Positions 55,230 through 63,978 of a stretch of 64,000 bases of DNA are shown in pieces. The notes beneath the pieces were generated by a model. The model saw nothing but the letters and a program-made list of their open reading frames with translations, was not told where the DNA came from and made no database searches. A program made the position numbers and the translations under genes. The first letter of the stretch is position 1, and each line of letters starts with the position of its first letter. Origin of the DNA: Rhizobium grahamii CCGE 502 (GTDB lineage Bacteria > Pseudomonadota > Alphaproteobacteria > Rhizobiales > Rhizobiaceae); contig NZ_AEYE02000013.1 in assembly GCF_000298315.2 (NCBI RefSeq), forward strand, positions 186,001 to 250,000. The letters are read 5' to 3'.

Positions 55230-56279
55230 CTATGCCAGCGCTTCGATCGCCTTGCGCACCGCGGCCTCGTCCATCTCGTGCAGACCGATAACGACGAGGC
55301 GGGTACCGCGTGCTTCACCGGGCACCCAGGCGCGATCGAAATAATGGTCGATACGGCTGCCGACCGCCTGCAGCTGCAGACGCATCGGCTTGCCGGGAAC
55401 GTCGACAAAGCCCTTGAGCCGCAGTACGTCATGCTCGCCGATGATGCCCTTCAGCGCATCCACGAAGGCGGCAGGATCGGCAACAGGGCCAAGCTCGACC
55501 ACGAAGCTGTCGAACTCGTCGTGATCATGCGGCACACCGTCCTCATGCTCGAGCTCGTGGTGGGACTTGCGATTGACAATATCGCCTTCCGTTCCGACGC
55601 CGAGCCCGAGCAGCACGCTTGCCGGAACCTCGCCATTACGCGCCTCGATCATCACGGGCTTGCGGGCGATGCGGGAAGCGACCTCGTCGCGCACGCGGCC
55701 AAGGCCGGCGGTGTCGAGAAGGTCGGTCTTGTTGAGCACGATCAGATCGGCGCAGGTCAGCTGGTCCTCGAAAAGCTCCTCGATCGGGCTCTCATGGTCG
55801 AGCGACTCGTCTTCGACGCGGCGAGCCTCGACGGCATCATGATCGTCGGCAAAGCGACCGGCAGCGACGGCTGCGCTATCAACAACCGTAACGACACCAT
55901 CAACGGTGACCTGCGTGCGAATATCAGGCCAGTTGAAGGCCGCAACGAGCGGCTGCGGCAGCGCTAGGCCAGAGGTTTCGATGACGATATGGTCGGGGCG
56001 CTGTTCGCGCTCCAGGAGCTTCGTCATCGTCGGAATGAAGTCGTCGGCGACCGTGCAGCAGATGCAGCCATTGGTGAGTTCGATGATATCGTCCTCGGTG
56101 CAATTCTCCGCGCCGCAGCCCTTCAGCACCTCGCCGTCGACGCCGAGATCGCCGAACTCGTTGATGATGAGCGCGATCTTCTTGCCGTTGGTGTTGGAGA
56201 GCAGATTGCGGATCATCGTCGTCTTGCCGGCGCCGAGGAAGCCGGTGATCACGGTCGCCGGAATTTTCTGCTGGTTCAT
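55230..56279 (-). CDS. cobW: CobW, COG0523 GTPase of cobalamin synthesis
   Basis: 349 residues from the ATG at 56279; a TTG at 56288 is an alternative. P-loop '[10 protein letters not shown]', metal-binding GCICC (71-75), 'VIETSGLALPQPLV', 'LNKTDL', and a His/Asp-rich stretch (HHELEHEDGVPHDHDEFD) before the C-terminal domain. CobW is thought to deliver cobalt to CobN; the neighbouring gene is cobN. It belongs to the same superfamily as the Zur-linked GTPase at 17487 but is under the B12 riboswitch. Confidence 0.96.
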   Translation of the reverse strand: MNQQKIPATVITGFLGAGKTTMIRNLLSNTNGKKIALIINEFGDLGVDGEVLKGCGAENCTEDDIIELTNGCICCTVADDFIPTMTKLLEREQRPDHIVIETSGLALPQPLVAAFNWPDIRTQVTVDGVVTVVDSAAVAAGRFADDHDAVEARRVEDESLDHESPIEELFEDQLTCADLIVLNKTDLLDTAGLGRVRDEVASRIARKPVMIEARNGEVPASVLLGLGVGTEGDIVNRKSHHELEHEDGVPHDHDEFDSFVVELGPVADPAAFVDALKGIIGEHDVLRLKGFVDVPGKPMRLQLQAVGSRIDHYFDRAWVPGEARGTRLVVIGLHEMDEAAVRKAIEALA

Positions 56280-56284
56280 GAAAT

Positions 56285-56809
56285 TCAACCCTTCATCTTC
56301 AGCGGCAGACCTGCCGCGATAAAATACACTTCCGCAGCCTCAGCCGCGATCATTTGATGCAAGCGCCCGGCGTGATCCCGGAACTCCCGCGCCATGCGGT
56401 TCTCAGGAACGATGCCGAGGCCGACCTCGTTGGAAACGATGACGAGGCGCGCGCGCGCCGCCGGCAGATACGTGGCAAGCGAGGCAAACTCGGCCTCCAT
56501 GTCGCGCTCTTCCATCATCAGATTGGTGACCCAAAGCGTCAGGCAATCGACGAGGATCGCGCGCCCCTCGCCGTCGATCGCCCGCAGGCAGCCGACCAAA
56601 TCGAGAGGCTCTTCGCGGGTATGCCAGAGATCACTGCGGTCAGCCTTGTGCTTGTCGATCCGGGCACGCATCTCGTCGTCCCAGGCGCGCCCCGTCGCCA
56701 CGTAATGGCGCTCCAGACCGCTCGAGACGACCAGTTGTTCGGCAAAGCGTGATTTTCCCGAGCGCGCACCGCCGAGAACGAAGGTGGCGCCTGACGATAT
56801 CGGGCTCAT
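56285..56809 (-). CDS. cobP: adenosylcobinamide kinase / GTP:adenosylcobinamide-phosphate guanylyltransferase CobP
   Basis: 174 residues from the ATG at 56809. P-loop '[15 protein letters not shown]', the active-site His in '[21 protein letters not shown]', and '[14 protein letters not shown]' with '[23 protein letters not shown]' are the CobU/CobP signature. It phosphorylates adenosylcobinamide and forms the GDP adduct for nucleotide-loop assembly. No ribosome site of its own is visible; the ATG overlaps the stop of a 29-codon leader frame (ATGA), so translation is probably coupled. Confidence 0.95.
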   Translation of the reverse strand: MSPISSGATFVLGGARSGKSRFAEQLVVSSGLERHYVATGRAWDDEMRARIDKHKADRSDLWHTREEPLDLVGCLRAIDGEGRAILVDCLTLWVTNLMMEERDMEAEFASLATYLPAARARLVIVSNEVGLGIVPENRMAREFRDHAGRLHQMIAAEAAEVYFIAAGLPLKMKG

Positions 56810-56895
56810 GGCAGACGATATCCGATCTGCGGGACGCTGCCGCAAGGAACCGGAATGGCTGCTGCACGCAGCCGAAAACTTTTCTGTTCAGCCAT
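56806..56895 (-). CDS. 29-residue leader peptide coupled to cobP
   Basis: A short frame (MAEQKSFRL...QIGYRLP) starts with ATG at 56895, seven bases after a GGAGG site that is far better than anything before cobP, and stops in TGA overlapping the cobP ATG. It lies between the cobalamin riboswitch and cobP. Its likely job is to carry the regulated ribosome site into cobP; the peptide itself is basic, with one Cys, and may have no function. Confidence 0.65.
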   Translation of the reverse strand: MAEQKSFRLRAAAIPVPCGSVPQIGYRLP

Positions 56896-57103
56896 GACAA
56901 CCTCCGTGCTGGCAGCGGGCATAGCCCAGGAATGGGCTTCTCGCCCGGCACGGTTGGCAGGTCTCCTGGCTCGCGGGTGTTGGCCGCGATCGGGGCGGAC
57001 CGGAAACCGGTCGCCCCAGATCGTGCCAGCGGATTTTCCTCGCCTTCCCGGCTGCATTTCATGAAAAGGCGGACGATTCGTAGACGTAAGAGGCGTCCTG
57101 CCC
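56896..57103 (-). promoter_or_regulatory. cobalamin (AdoCbl-type) riboswitch and expression platform
   Basis: The B12 box AGCCAGGAGACCTGCC is at 56956-56971 on the minus strand, and its CCTGCC end can close a P1 stem with GGCAGG at 57097-57102. Between them are the conserved 'GCCGGGAAGGCGAGGAAAATCC' core pieces (57030-57052) and a GGGGCG...CGCCCC stem. After P1, CCGTGC (56948-56953) can pair with GCACGG (56904-56909), which runs into the leader ribosome site, so ligand binding would hide initiation at the leader and cobP. Confidence 0.92.
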
Positions 57104-57581
57104 TGGTTGATCATGATGCACTGCCAGTGACTTTTCCGTCGCCACTTTCGCGCCGCCCGCCTGCACCATTGCAGGCTGTCAGCCGCTTGAAAACAACGCC
57201 GGACGGAAAACCCTGACCGCTCTACAGTCGCGGGGTCGGCTATGATGACGGCGCCCGGATTGGGTCCACCGCTTCACATTCCCTTTTCATCCGCACCGAT
57301 TCAACCGGTCCGGAACCATCCGTTATGAATTTATCGTTAGGCAAGGCCCTTGGTGAAGTCAATCGGAAGTCGGCGTGCGCCTCGGACGTTACACTGCCGG
57401 ACCTGCTCTCAACACGACCTTCTCTACCATATTTATCGTCTTTTATCAGTCACTTACGTCACAAATAATTGTTGCGAGCGCCGGTCTTTTGCCGCAATTG
57501 CGTTGCAAGCGGGTCGCGCCACCGATTTGCCCTTCCCTCCCTTCCACTTGATCGCGCCTACTCCCGCCTAGTTTTCCCGTG
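57104..57581. other. divergent promoter region before cobP and the ClC gene
   Basis: About 480 bases without a credible gene. It contains a short hairpin CCTGCA / TGCAGG (57158-57175) on the cobP side and an AT-rich part at 57430-57480 on the ClC side. I cannot place promoters with confidence. Confidence 0.5.
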
Positions 57582-59372
57582 ATGCTCCTAAGAATCGATA
57601 TCCGCCGTTTCGGTCCATTCCATACCCTTCTCGACATCGGGCGGATGCGCGCTCTGCTGAGACGCACCGAGCTGGGGATGGTCATCGCGGGCGCGATCGT
57701 CGGCATTATCTCCGGACTTGCGGTGACGGGCATGAGCCTCGTTTCCCGCGAAATGCACAGTCTGATCTTCGGAATCAGTGATATAGAGCGGCTGAGTTCC
57801 TCGCAGATCGACAACAAGCTGCTGTTGCTGACGGCGCCTGTCTGCGGCGGCATATTACTGGGTCTGATGCTCTTCGTGCTTGCGAAAACGCGCAAGAAGC
57901 CAATGGTGGACCCGATCGAGGCAAACGCGCTGCATGGCGGTCGGCTATCGCTCACCGATAGTATTCTGGTGGCGGTCCAGAACCTCATCTCGAACGGCTT
58001 CGGCGCTTCAGTGGGCCTGGAAGCTGGCTACACGCAGCTGGCGGCGGGACTGGCCTCGAAGCTTGGACTGAAGCTGCAGCTTCGCCGCTCGGATCTGCGT
58101 GTTCTCGTCGGATGCGGTGCCTCGGGTGCGATTGCGGCGGCCTTCAACGCTCCGCTGACCGGCGCCTTCTATGCGTTTGAGCTGATCATCGGCTCATACA
58201 CCATCGTCTCGCTGACGCCGGTCGTCGTTTCCGCACTGGTATCGACCCAAATTGCACGCCTGCTGGCCGGCAGCGATTTCGTGATCGACGTTGGCGACTT
58301 TGGGACCGTCATGCCTGCCGACTATGTTCCGGCTCTGTTGCTCGGTGCATTCTGCGCCGGCGTTGGCATCATGATCATGCAGGGTGTCGCCTGGATCGAG
58401 GAATTGGCTCGCCGGAGTTCCATCGCAACGCCGCTACGCCCGGCCCTTGGCGGCATCGTCGTCGGACTACTTGCGCTGATCACGCCGCAGGTGCTGTCGG
58501 CCGGTCACGGTGCATTGCACCTCAATCTCGGCCGTGATGTCGCGATCCCGGTGCTTGTCGGCCTCCTTCTTCTCAAGGCATTCGCTTCGGCGATTTCGAT
58601 CGGTTCTGGTTTCAGAGGCGGCCTGTTCTTCGCGTCCCTGTTCATGGGTGCGCTCCTCGGCAAACTCTTCGCCTATTCGGCCCCCTATTTCGCTCATGCG
58701 ACGCTGACACCCGTCATCTACGCGGTCGTCGGCATGAGTTCGCTTGCGGTCGCCGTCATCGGTGGACCGTTGACGATGACGTTTCTTGCGCTCGAGATTA
58801 CCGGCGACTTTCCGATCACGGCGCTCGTCCTTGCGGCGGTGATCACCTCCTCGCTCGTCGTGCGCAGCACCTTCGGTTACTCGTTCGCAACATGGCGCTT
58901 CCACCTGCGCGGCGAGAGCATCCGCAGCGCGCACGACGTCGGCTGGATACGCAACCTGACGGTCGATCGGTTGATGCGTGCCGACGTGAAAACGGCGAAC
59001 GCCGCTCTCACCATCGACGAGTTCAAGGAGCGGTTCCCCATCGGTTCGGCGCAGCGCGTCGTTCTGGTTGATGATACCGGCAAGTACAGCGGCCTGGTGC
59101 TCGTCCCCGATATCTACGCGAACCTGACCGACACCGATGAGACAGGCAAGGATCTCGGAGAATTCATCCGCTACAAGAACGACTTCCTGCAGCCGCAGAT
59201 GAATGCCAAGCAGGCGGCCGCGATCTTTGACAAGACCGAAAGCGAAGCGCTGGCGGTCGTCAATAATCTGATCGAGCGGAAAGTCGTCGGGCAGCTCAGC
59301 GAGGCCTACACGCTACGCCGCTACAGCGAAGAACTGGACCGCCGCCGCCGCGAAATCTCCGGCGAGATCTAG
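57582..59372 (+). CDS. ClC-family channel/antiporter with C-terminal regulatory (CBS-like) region
   Basis: 596 residues. Some ten membrane segments from about 30 to 435. Compared with E. coli ClcA the three anion-site loops are altered: 'GASVGLEAGYTQ' (Glu kept where GREGP sits), 'GSGFRGGLFFASLFMGALLG' for the GxFxP part, and no obvious GSGIP. A soluble C-terminal part (about 440-596) contains one recognisable CBS-like strand pattern ('VVLVDDTGKYSGLVLVPDIY'). Chloride/proton antiport or channel role likely. The GTG at 57579 is an alternative start. It converges with cobQ with a 4-base overlap. Confidence 0.9.
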   Translation: MLLRIDIRRFGPFHTLLDIGRMRALLRRTELGMVIAGAIVGIISGLAVTGMSLVSREMHSLIFGISDIERLSSSQIDNKLLLLTAPVCGGILLGLMLFVLAKTRKKPMVDPIEANALHGGRLSLTDSILVAVQNLISNGFGASVGLEAGYTQLAAGLASKLGLKLQLRRSDLRVLVGCGASGAIAAAFNAPLTGAFYAFELIIGSYTIVSLTPVVVSALVSTQIARLLAGSDFVIDVGDFGTVMPADYVPALLLGAFCAGVGIMIMQGVAWIEELARRSSIATPLRPALGGIVVGLLALITPQVLSAGHGALHLNLGRDVAIPVLVGLLLLKAFASAISIGSGFRGGLFFASLFMGALLGKLFAYSAPYFAHATLTPVIYAVVGMSSLAVAVIGGPLTMTFLALEITGDFPITALVLAAVITSSLVVRSTFGYSFATWRFHLRGESIRSAHDVGWIRNLTVDRLMRADVKTANAALTIDEFKERFPIGSAQRVVLVDDTGKYSGLVLVPDIYANLTDTDETGKDLGEFIRYKNDFLQPQMNAKQAAAIFDKTESEALAVVNNLIERKVVGQLSEAYTLRRYSEELDRRRREISGEI

Positions 59373-60823
59373 CCTAGCAGTTCGTCGAGCCAACGCCGGT
59401 CGAGACAGGCCTCGAGCTCGGCTGCAATATCGTCGAGAGCGCTTTCGACGCCAGCACGGTAATCGGCCGTCTCGCCCGCAAGGCCAAAACTCTGCAGCAA
59501 GCGGGAACGGTAGGCGTCACTCGCGAAGAGCCCGTGCAGATAGGTGCCGGCGACCCGGCCATCTGCTGACATGGCCCCATCCGGCCTTCCATCAACGATC
59601 GCGAACGGACGGCCGCAGTCTTCGCCGGACGTAACGCCGAGGTGGATCTGGTAGCCGGAAAGCGGTGAACCGTCCTCCACCGCCGTTGCGACGCTATTGC
59701 GGACTGTCTTTTCGGGCGCCATCTCCGTATCGACGTCAAGCAGCCCCAGCCCTTCTACCTCCAGGGTAGACCCCTCGATGCCGAGGGGATCATGCACCTT
59801 GTGTCCGAGCATTTGGTAGCCGCCACAGATGCCGATGACCCGCCCGCCGCGTTTCACATGGGCGAGAAGATCGGCATCCCACGCCTGCGCCCGCATGTCC
59901 GCCAAGTCCGCTATCGTTGATTTTGAACCTGGCAAGATCACCAGCCTTGCGTCTCTAGGCAACCGCTCCCCGGCGCGAATAAAAACCAACTCGACATCCG
60001 GCTCAGCCCTCAGCGGATCGAGATCGTCGAAATTTGCGATGCGGGAAAAGACCGGCACGGCGATCTTGAGTGCGCCGGTGCTGCCGCGTGCCAGCTTCTC
60101 CAACGCAACCGAGTCCTCGGCCGGCAAGCGCGAGGCGTGCTTGAGCCACGGCACGACGCCGAAGCACGGCCATCCGGTAAAGCCCCGCACCGCCTCGATG
60201 CCGGCATCGAAGAGCGAAACGTCGCCACGGAACTTGTTGATGATGTAGCCGGATATCATTGCCCGGTCTTCGTCAGGCAAAATCGTGTGGGTGCCGACCA
60301 GCGAAGCGATCACGCCGCCACGATCGATGTCACCGACAAGTATCACCGGCACGCCGGCACGGGTCGCAAATCCCATGTTGGCAATGTCGCCCGCCCTGAG
60401 GTTGATTTCTGCCGGCGAACCCGCGCCTTCCACGATCACCAGATCCGCCCCGGTAGAAACCTCGGAAAAGCTCTGCATCACGTAATCGAGAAGCGTCGGT
60501 TTGAGCTTCTGATAGTCCCGTCCCTTGGCCTGCCCCCAGACCTTGCCCTGGACGATGATCTGGCTGCCATATTCCGATTGCGGCTTGAGCAGCACGGGGT
60601 TCATGTGCACCGAGGACGGCACCCGCGCGGCGAGCGATTGCAGCCATTGGGCGCGGCCGATCTCTCCGCCGTCATCAGCAACCGCAGCATTGTTCGACAT
60701 GTTCTGCGGCTTGAACGGACGAACTGAAAGGCCACGGTTGGCAGCGAGCCTGCAAAGACCCGCGACAAGAACCGTCTTGCCGACATCGGAGCCGGTCCCT
60801 TGCAGCATGATGGCCTTGGTCAT
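59369..60823 (-). CDS. cobQ: cobyric acid synthase CobQ
   Basis: 484 residues. N-terminal dethiobiotin-synthase-like domain 'MLQGTGSDVGKTVLVAGLCR', 'PFKPQNMSNNAAV' and 'VIVEGAGSPAEINL', then a glutamine amidotransferase with nucleophile in 'IGICGGYQMLG' and its His near 'GTYLHGLF'. It amidates four side chains of the corrin ring. Monocistronic; its 5' region does not contain a recognisable B12 box. Confidence 0.95.
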   Translation of the reverse strand: MTKAIMLQGTGSDVGKTVLVAGLCRLAANRGLSVRPFKPQNMSNNAAVADDGGEIGRAQWLQSLAARVPSSVHMNPVLLKPQSEYGSQIIVQGKVWGQAKGRDYQKLKPTLLDYVMQSFSEVSTGADLVIVEGAGSPAEINLRAGDIANMGFATRAGVPVILVGDIDRGGVIASLVGTHTILPDEDRAMISGYIINKFRGDVSLFDAGIEAVRGFTGWPCFGVVPWLKHASRLPAEDSVALEKLARGSTGALKIAVPVFSRIANFDDLDPLRAEPDVELVFIRAGERLPRDARLVILPGSKSTIADLADMRAQAWDADLLAHVKRGGRVIGICGGYQMLGHKVHDPLGIEGSTLEVEGLGLLDVDTEMAPEKTVRNSVATAVEDGSPLSGYQIHLGVTSGEDCGRPFAIVDGRPDGAMSADGRVAGTYLHGLFASDAYRSRLLQSFGLAGETADYRAGVESALDDIAAELEACLDRRWLDELLG

Positions 60824-61387
60824 TGTCGCGAAACTCCGGGGAACTTGACCCGGCCTACAATGGCCTATCTGCTGCGGTCAATTGCAAGTCCTGAAAATGC
60901 GAAGGCCGCGTCAACCGTTTCCAGTTGCGCGGCCTGCCGAAATACGCTGGCACATTCGCCCATACACGGCGAAGCTCACGTTCTCCGGGACGCTCTACCT
61001 GATCCGGAGAAGCAGCGGTGTCCCCCGCTACGCAACAACAGATAGCGCCACATTGTTACCGGAGGGTTAGCAAGCGATTAAGCAAAGATGAATTTCGCAT
61101 TTTTCTGACATTTCTTGATGATCCAGGCGTCGCAGGCGACTCCATGGGGAGATCTCGAATACCAGCCGCAGTCATCGGCGGAACTACCATTACCGATTTC
61201 AAATCAGGCGCTTAGACTTCCTGCTTCACGCGCAGAAGACAATTGATTTCCGCAGCCGAACGCGTAGGCTGCCCTGCAAGGCGTCAGGACGAACGCCACA
61301 GCAACAGCCTGCAAAACAGCAAGAGCCTCCTCCGCAAACTGCGGAACGCCTAGGTTGTAGCCGCGACAGCAAGAATGGGAACGCAAG
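60824..61387. other. intergenic region between cobQ and the ProX-like gene
   Basis: 564 bases between divergent genes. A long hairpin (60903-60935; AGGCCGCGTCAAC against GTTGCGCGGCCT, one unpaired base) lies within the probable cobQ leader. The rest has no gene I can support; an AT-rich part around 61080-61110 may belong to a promoter. Confidence 0.5.
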
Positions 61388-62386
61388 ATGAGATTTCTCT
61401 GCACGTCAATCCTGCTTGCCGCAGGGGTTTGTGCAGCCGCCACGACTGCGCAGGCTGCAGAATGCGGCAACGTCACCATCGCTGAAATGAAGTGGGCGTC
61501 GGCGGGTATCGCCGCCAACTTCGACAAGTTTATTCTCGAGAAGGGTTACGGCTGCTCGGTCAAGATCGTCCCGGGTGACACGATGCCGACGTTCCTTTCG
61601 ATGGACGGAAAAGGAGAGCCGGATATCGCTTCCGAATTCTGGATCAATTCGGTGCGCACCGAACTCGATAGTGCGGTCAAGGAGGGCAAGCTGATCCAGG
61701 CGGCCGAAATCCTCTCAGAGGGTGCTGTCGAGGGCTGGTGGATTCCAAAATTCATCGCCGACGCCAACCCCGATATCCGCAGCGTCGAGGACGCGCTCAA
61801 GCATCCGGAGCTGTTCCCGGCGCCCAGCAACACGTCGCAAGGAGCGGTCCACAGTTGTCCTGTCGGATGGAATTGCCAGATTTCGACATCCAATCTCTTC
61901 CGCGCGCTGGGTGCTGAACGGGACGGGTTTCAACTTGTCGAAGCCAGCAGCCCACAAGACCTCGATGATTCCATCGCAAATGCATTCCAGAAAAAGGCCG
62001 GCTGGCTTGGCTACTACTGGGCCCCTACCGCCATCCTTGGCAAATACGACATGACACGCCTGAGCTTCGGCGTCGCTCATGACAAGGCAGAGTGGGACAA
62101 ATGCACCTCGATCCCAGGTTGCGCTCGGCCGCAGGTCAACTCCTACCCGGTCTCGCGCGCCTACACGATTGTCACCAAAGCCTTTGCCGAGCGGGCCGGA
62201 CCTGCCATGGCTTATCTGAAGCTTCGCTCATGGGACAATACGACGATCAACGAGGTGCTTGCCTGGCAGGACGAAAACCAGAAGAGCAACGAGGAAGCCA
62301 CGGTGTACTTCCTTCAGAATTATTCGGCCCTATGGACCAAGTGGGTTCCTGCCGACGTGGCAGAAAAGGTCAAGGCCGGGCTCTAG
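61388..62386 (+). CDS. ProX/OpuAC-like substrate-binding protein (glycine betaine type), orphan
   Basis: 332 residues with a signal peptide (LLAAGVCAAATTAQAA). The mature start 'ECGNVTIAEMKWASAGIAANFDKFILEKGYGCSVKIVPGD' and 'EGWWIPKFIADANPDIRSVEDALKHPELF' with the 'GWNCQISTSNLF' and 'GYYWAPTAILGKYDM' blocks match quaternary-ammonium binding proteins; Trp/Tyr residues could form the aromatic cage. No permease or ATPase gene is near, so it either serves a distant transporter or is a sensor component. Confidence 0.88.
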   Translation: MRFLCTSILLAAGVCAAATTAQAAECGNVTIAEMKWASAGIAANFDKFILEKGYGCSVKIVPGDTMPTFLSMDGKGEPDIASEFWINSVRTELDSAVKEGKLIQAAEILSEGAVEGWWIPKFIADANPDIRSVEDALKHPELFPAPSNTSQGAVHSCPVGWNCQISTSNLFRALGAERDGFQLVEASSPQDLDDSIANAFQKKAGWLGYYWAPTAILGKYDMTRLSFGVAHDKAEWDKCTSIPGCARPQVNSYPVSRAYTIVTKAFAERAGPAMAYLKLRSWDNTTINEVLAWQDENQKSNEEATVYFLQNYSALWTKWVPADVAEKVKAGL

Positions 62387-62504
62387 AACGAACAACAATC
62401 GCGGCCAATGACAACGTCTTCCCACCGGTGGCATCGGTTTCCTATAAGCACCGACCGCTTGGTCGCCCGAATCGCGCCCATTTGCCCAGACGAGGAAAAT
62501 ATAG

Positions 62505-62852
62505 ATGACATCAGCTCCGTTTCCCGACCGCGACACGATCGCCTCGAAGCTTGCCAGCCTTGACGAACAGGATAAATCCTACGTTGCCTTGCTGATGGAA
62601 AATGTGGCGCAGGACGTAACCGTCATTGATGGCCTTCACCGCCATCTGAACAACGCAGCCAGTGCGCCGTTTCTGAATACGCTGAAGCTCGAAAATCTTG
62701 GAAAATGGATTGGCGAGACAGCGCCTGCCCGCCTGCAGATACGGCTCACGGAGGCTGCGAAATCCAGCCAGCATCCGGCTTATGTGGCCTTCCGGACTGG
62801 GCTTTCGCGTTCCGGCGGGTTGGAAAAGGCCTACCCGCCGGCTGCGATCTGA
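62505..62852 (+). CDS. hypothetical protein (115 aa)
   Basis: Unrecognised. Hydrophilic, mainly helical; 'DRDTIASKLASLDEQDKSYVALLMENVAQDV' at the N-terminus and a basic 'ARLQIRLTEAAKSS' later. No signal peptide or membrane part. The start has GAGGAAAATATAG before the ATG. It converges with the entericidin-like gene, 7 bases away. The codon pattern looks like its neighbours', so I consider it real. Confidence 0.6.
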   Translation: MTSAPFPDRDTIASKLASLDEQDKSYVALLMENVAQDVTVIDGLHRHLNNAASAPFLNTLKLENLGKWIGETAPARLQIRLTEAAKSSQHPAYVAFRTGLSRSGGLEKAYPPAAI

Positions 62853-62859
62853 GGTCTTG

Positions 62860-63015
62860 TTACCTGGTTGCGGCGCGGCCGACCGAACGACCTGCATCCT
62901 GGGTCGCGTTCACCGCGTTTGCCGTATCCCGGCCGATGCCGCGGATCGTATTTCCACACGAGGAAAGTACGAGCAGAATTGCGAGGGCTGAGCCGATCTT
63001 GGCCATTGTCGTCAT
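62860..63015 (-). CDS. entericidin A/B-family small lipoprotein
   Basis: 51 residues, below the usual length cutoff for gene finding. Start ATG at 63015 with AAGGAT upstream; a hydrophobic signal (MAKIGSALAILLVL) ends in the lipobox LSSC (Cys20), followed by 'GNTIRGIGRDTANAVNATQDAGRSVG', the entericidin pattern. In E. coli entericidins are membrane lipoproteins with antidote/toxin-like behaviour in stationary phase; many alphaproteobacteria carry several such genes with unknown roles. Confidence 0.85.
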   Translation of the reverse strand: MTTMAKIGSALAILLVLSSCGNTIRGIGRDTANAVNATQDAGRSVGRAATR

Positions 63016-63108
63016 TGCGAAATCCTTCTTTCTTAGTCGTCCGAGCGCGGGCGACTCCCGCCGCGCGCACTAAACCCCGGAGGAAGAAAAAAGGTCACCG
63101 CAATCTTG

Positions 63109-63978
63109 TCAAGCAGCAACAGCCTTGGCTTTTTCGGCAAAGGCAAAGCGGATGCTTTCGGCGACAGCGCGCATCGGGCCGTTCATCTGCGATGCGGTAA
63201 GAAGCCGGATATCGAAAGACGCGAGTTCGGGCAATCCCTCCTGCACGCCAAGGATCGTCATCTCGTCGGTGACATAGGAGCGCGGCAACGGCGCGATCGC
63301 GAGGTCGGAAACCACGGCCGCACGCTGCGCCATGGTGTGGCCACTGAGGAAAGCAACGCGATAGCCGCGCTTCATGCGCTCAAGTTGCGATATTGCCTCC
63401 GAGCGCCAGATGCAGCCATCTTCCCAGATGGAGATCGGCAGCGGCTCGCGACGGTGCGCCGTACCGCACTTGGCGCCGGCCCATATCAGCCGCTCGCGAA
63501 ACACGATCTCCCCATCCGTCGGCAACGGACGCGTCGCGCAATTGATGAGTGCCAGGTCGAGGCGCTGCTCTTCCATCCGCTTCTTGAGGCCGATGCTCAT
63601 GTCGATAGTGACGTCGACCATGATGCTCGGGAAGCTTTCGGCAAAGCTTTTCAGAATGCTGGGCAGCAATCGCTCGCCGATATCTTCCGGCGCGCCAAGC
63701 CGAACCACACCGCTAAGCTCGGGCATGATGAAGCGCGAAACCGCCTCGTTCGACAGAGCGAGAATGTTGCGCGCATAGGAGAGTAGCGTTTCACCGTGCT
63801 GGGTCAGGCTGACCGAGCGCGCATCACGCAGGAAGAGCGTCGCACCGAGTTGCTCCTCCAGCTTCTTGATCTGCATGGAGACAGCCGACGGCGTCCGATA
63901 GACGGCTTCCGCGGCGGTCGAAAAATTGCCGGTCTCTGCGATGGCAACGAACGTCCTCAGCACGTCGTTATCAAGCAA
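63109..63978 (-). CDS. LysR-family transcriptional regulator
   Basis: 289 residues. N-terminal winged HTH 'LRTFVAIAETGNFSTAAEAVYRTPSAVSMQIKKLEEQLGATLFLRDARSVSLTQHGETLL', then a periplasmic-binding-like effector domain ('VVRLGAPEDIGERLLPSILKSFAESFPSIMVDV'). The effector and targets are unknown; the gene faces the end of the window, so a divergent target could lie beyond base 64000. Confidence 0.92.
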   Translation of the reverse strand: MLDNDVLRTFVAIAETGNFSTAAEAVYRTPSAVSMQIKKLEEQLGATLFLRDARSVSLTQHGETLLSYARNILALSNEAVSRFIMPELSGVVRLGAPEDIGERLLPSILKSFAESFPSIMVDVTIDMSIGLKKRMEEQRLDLALINCATRPLPTDGEIVFRERLIWAGAKCGTAHRREPLPISIWEDGCIWRSEAISQLERMKRGYRVAFLSGHTMAQRAAVVSDLAIAPLPRSYVTDEMTILGVQEGLPELASFDIRLLTASQMNGPMRAVAESIRFAFAEKAKAVAA

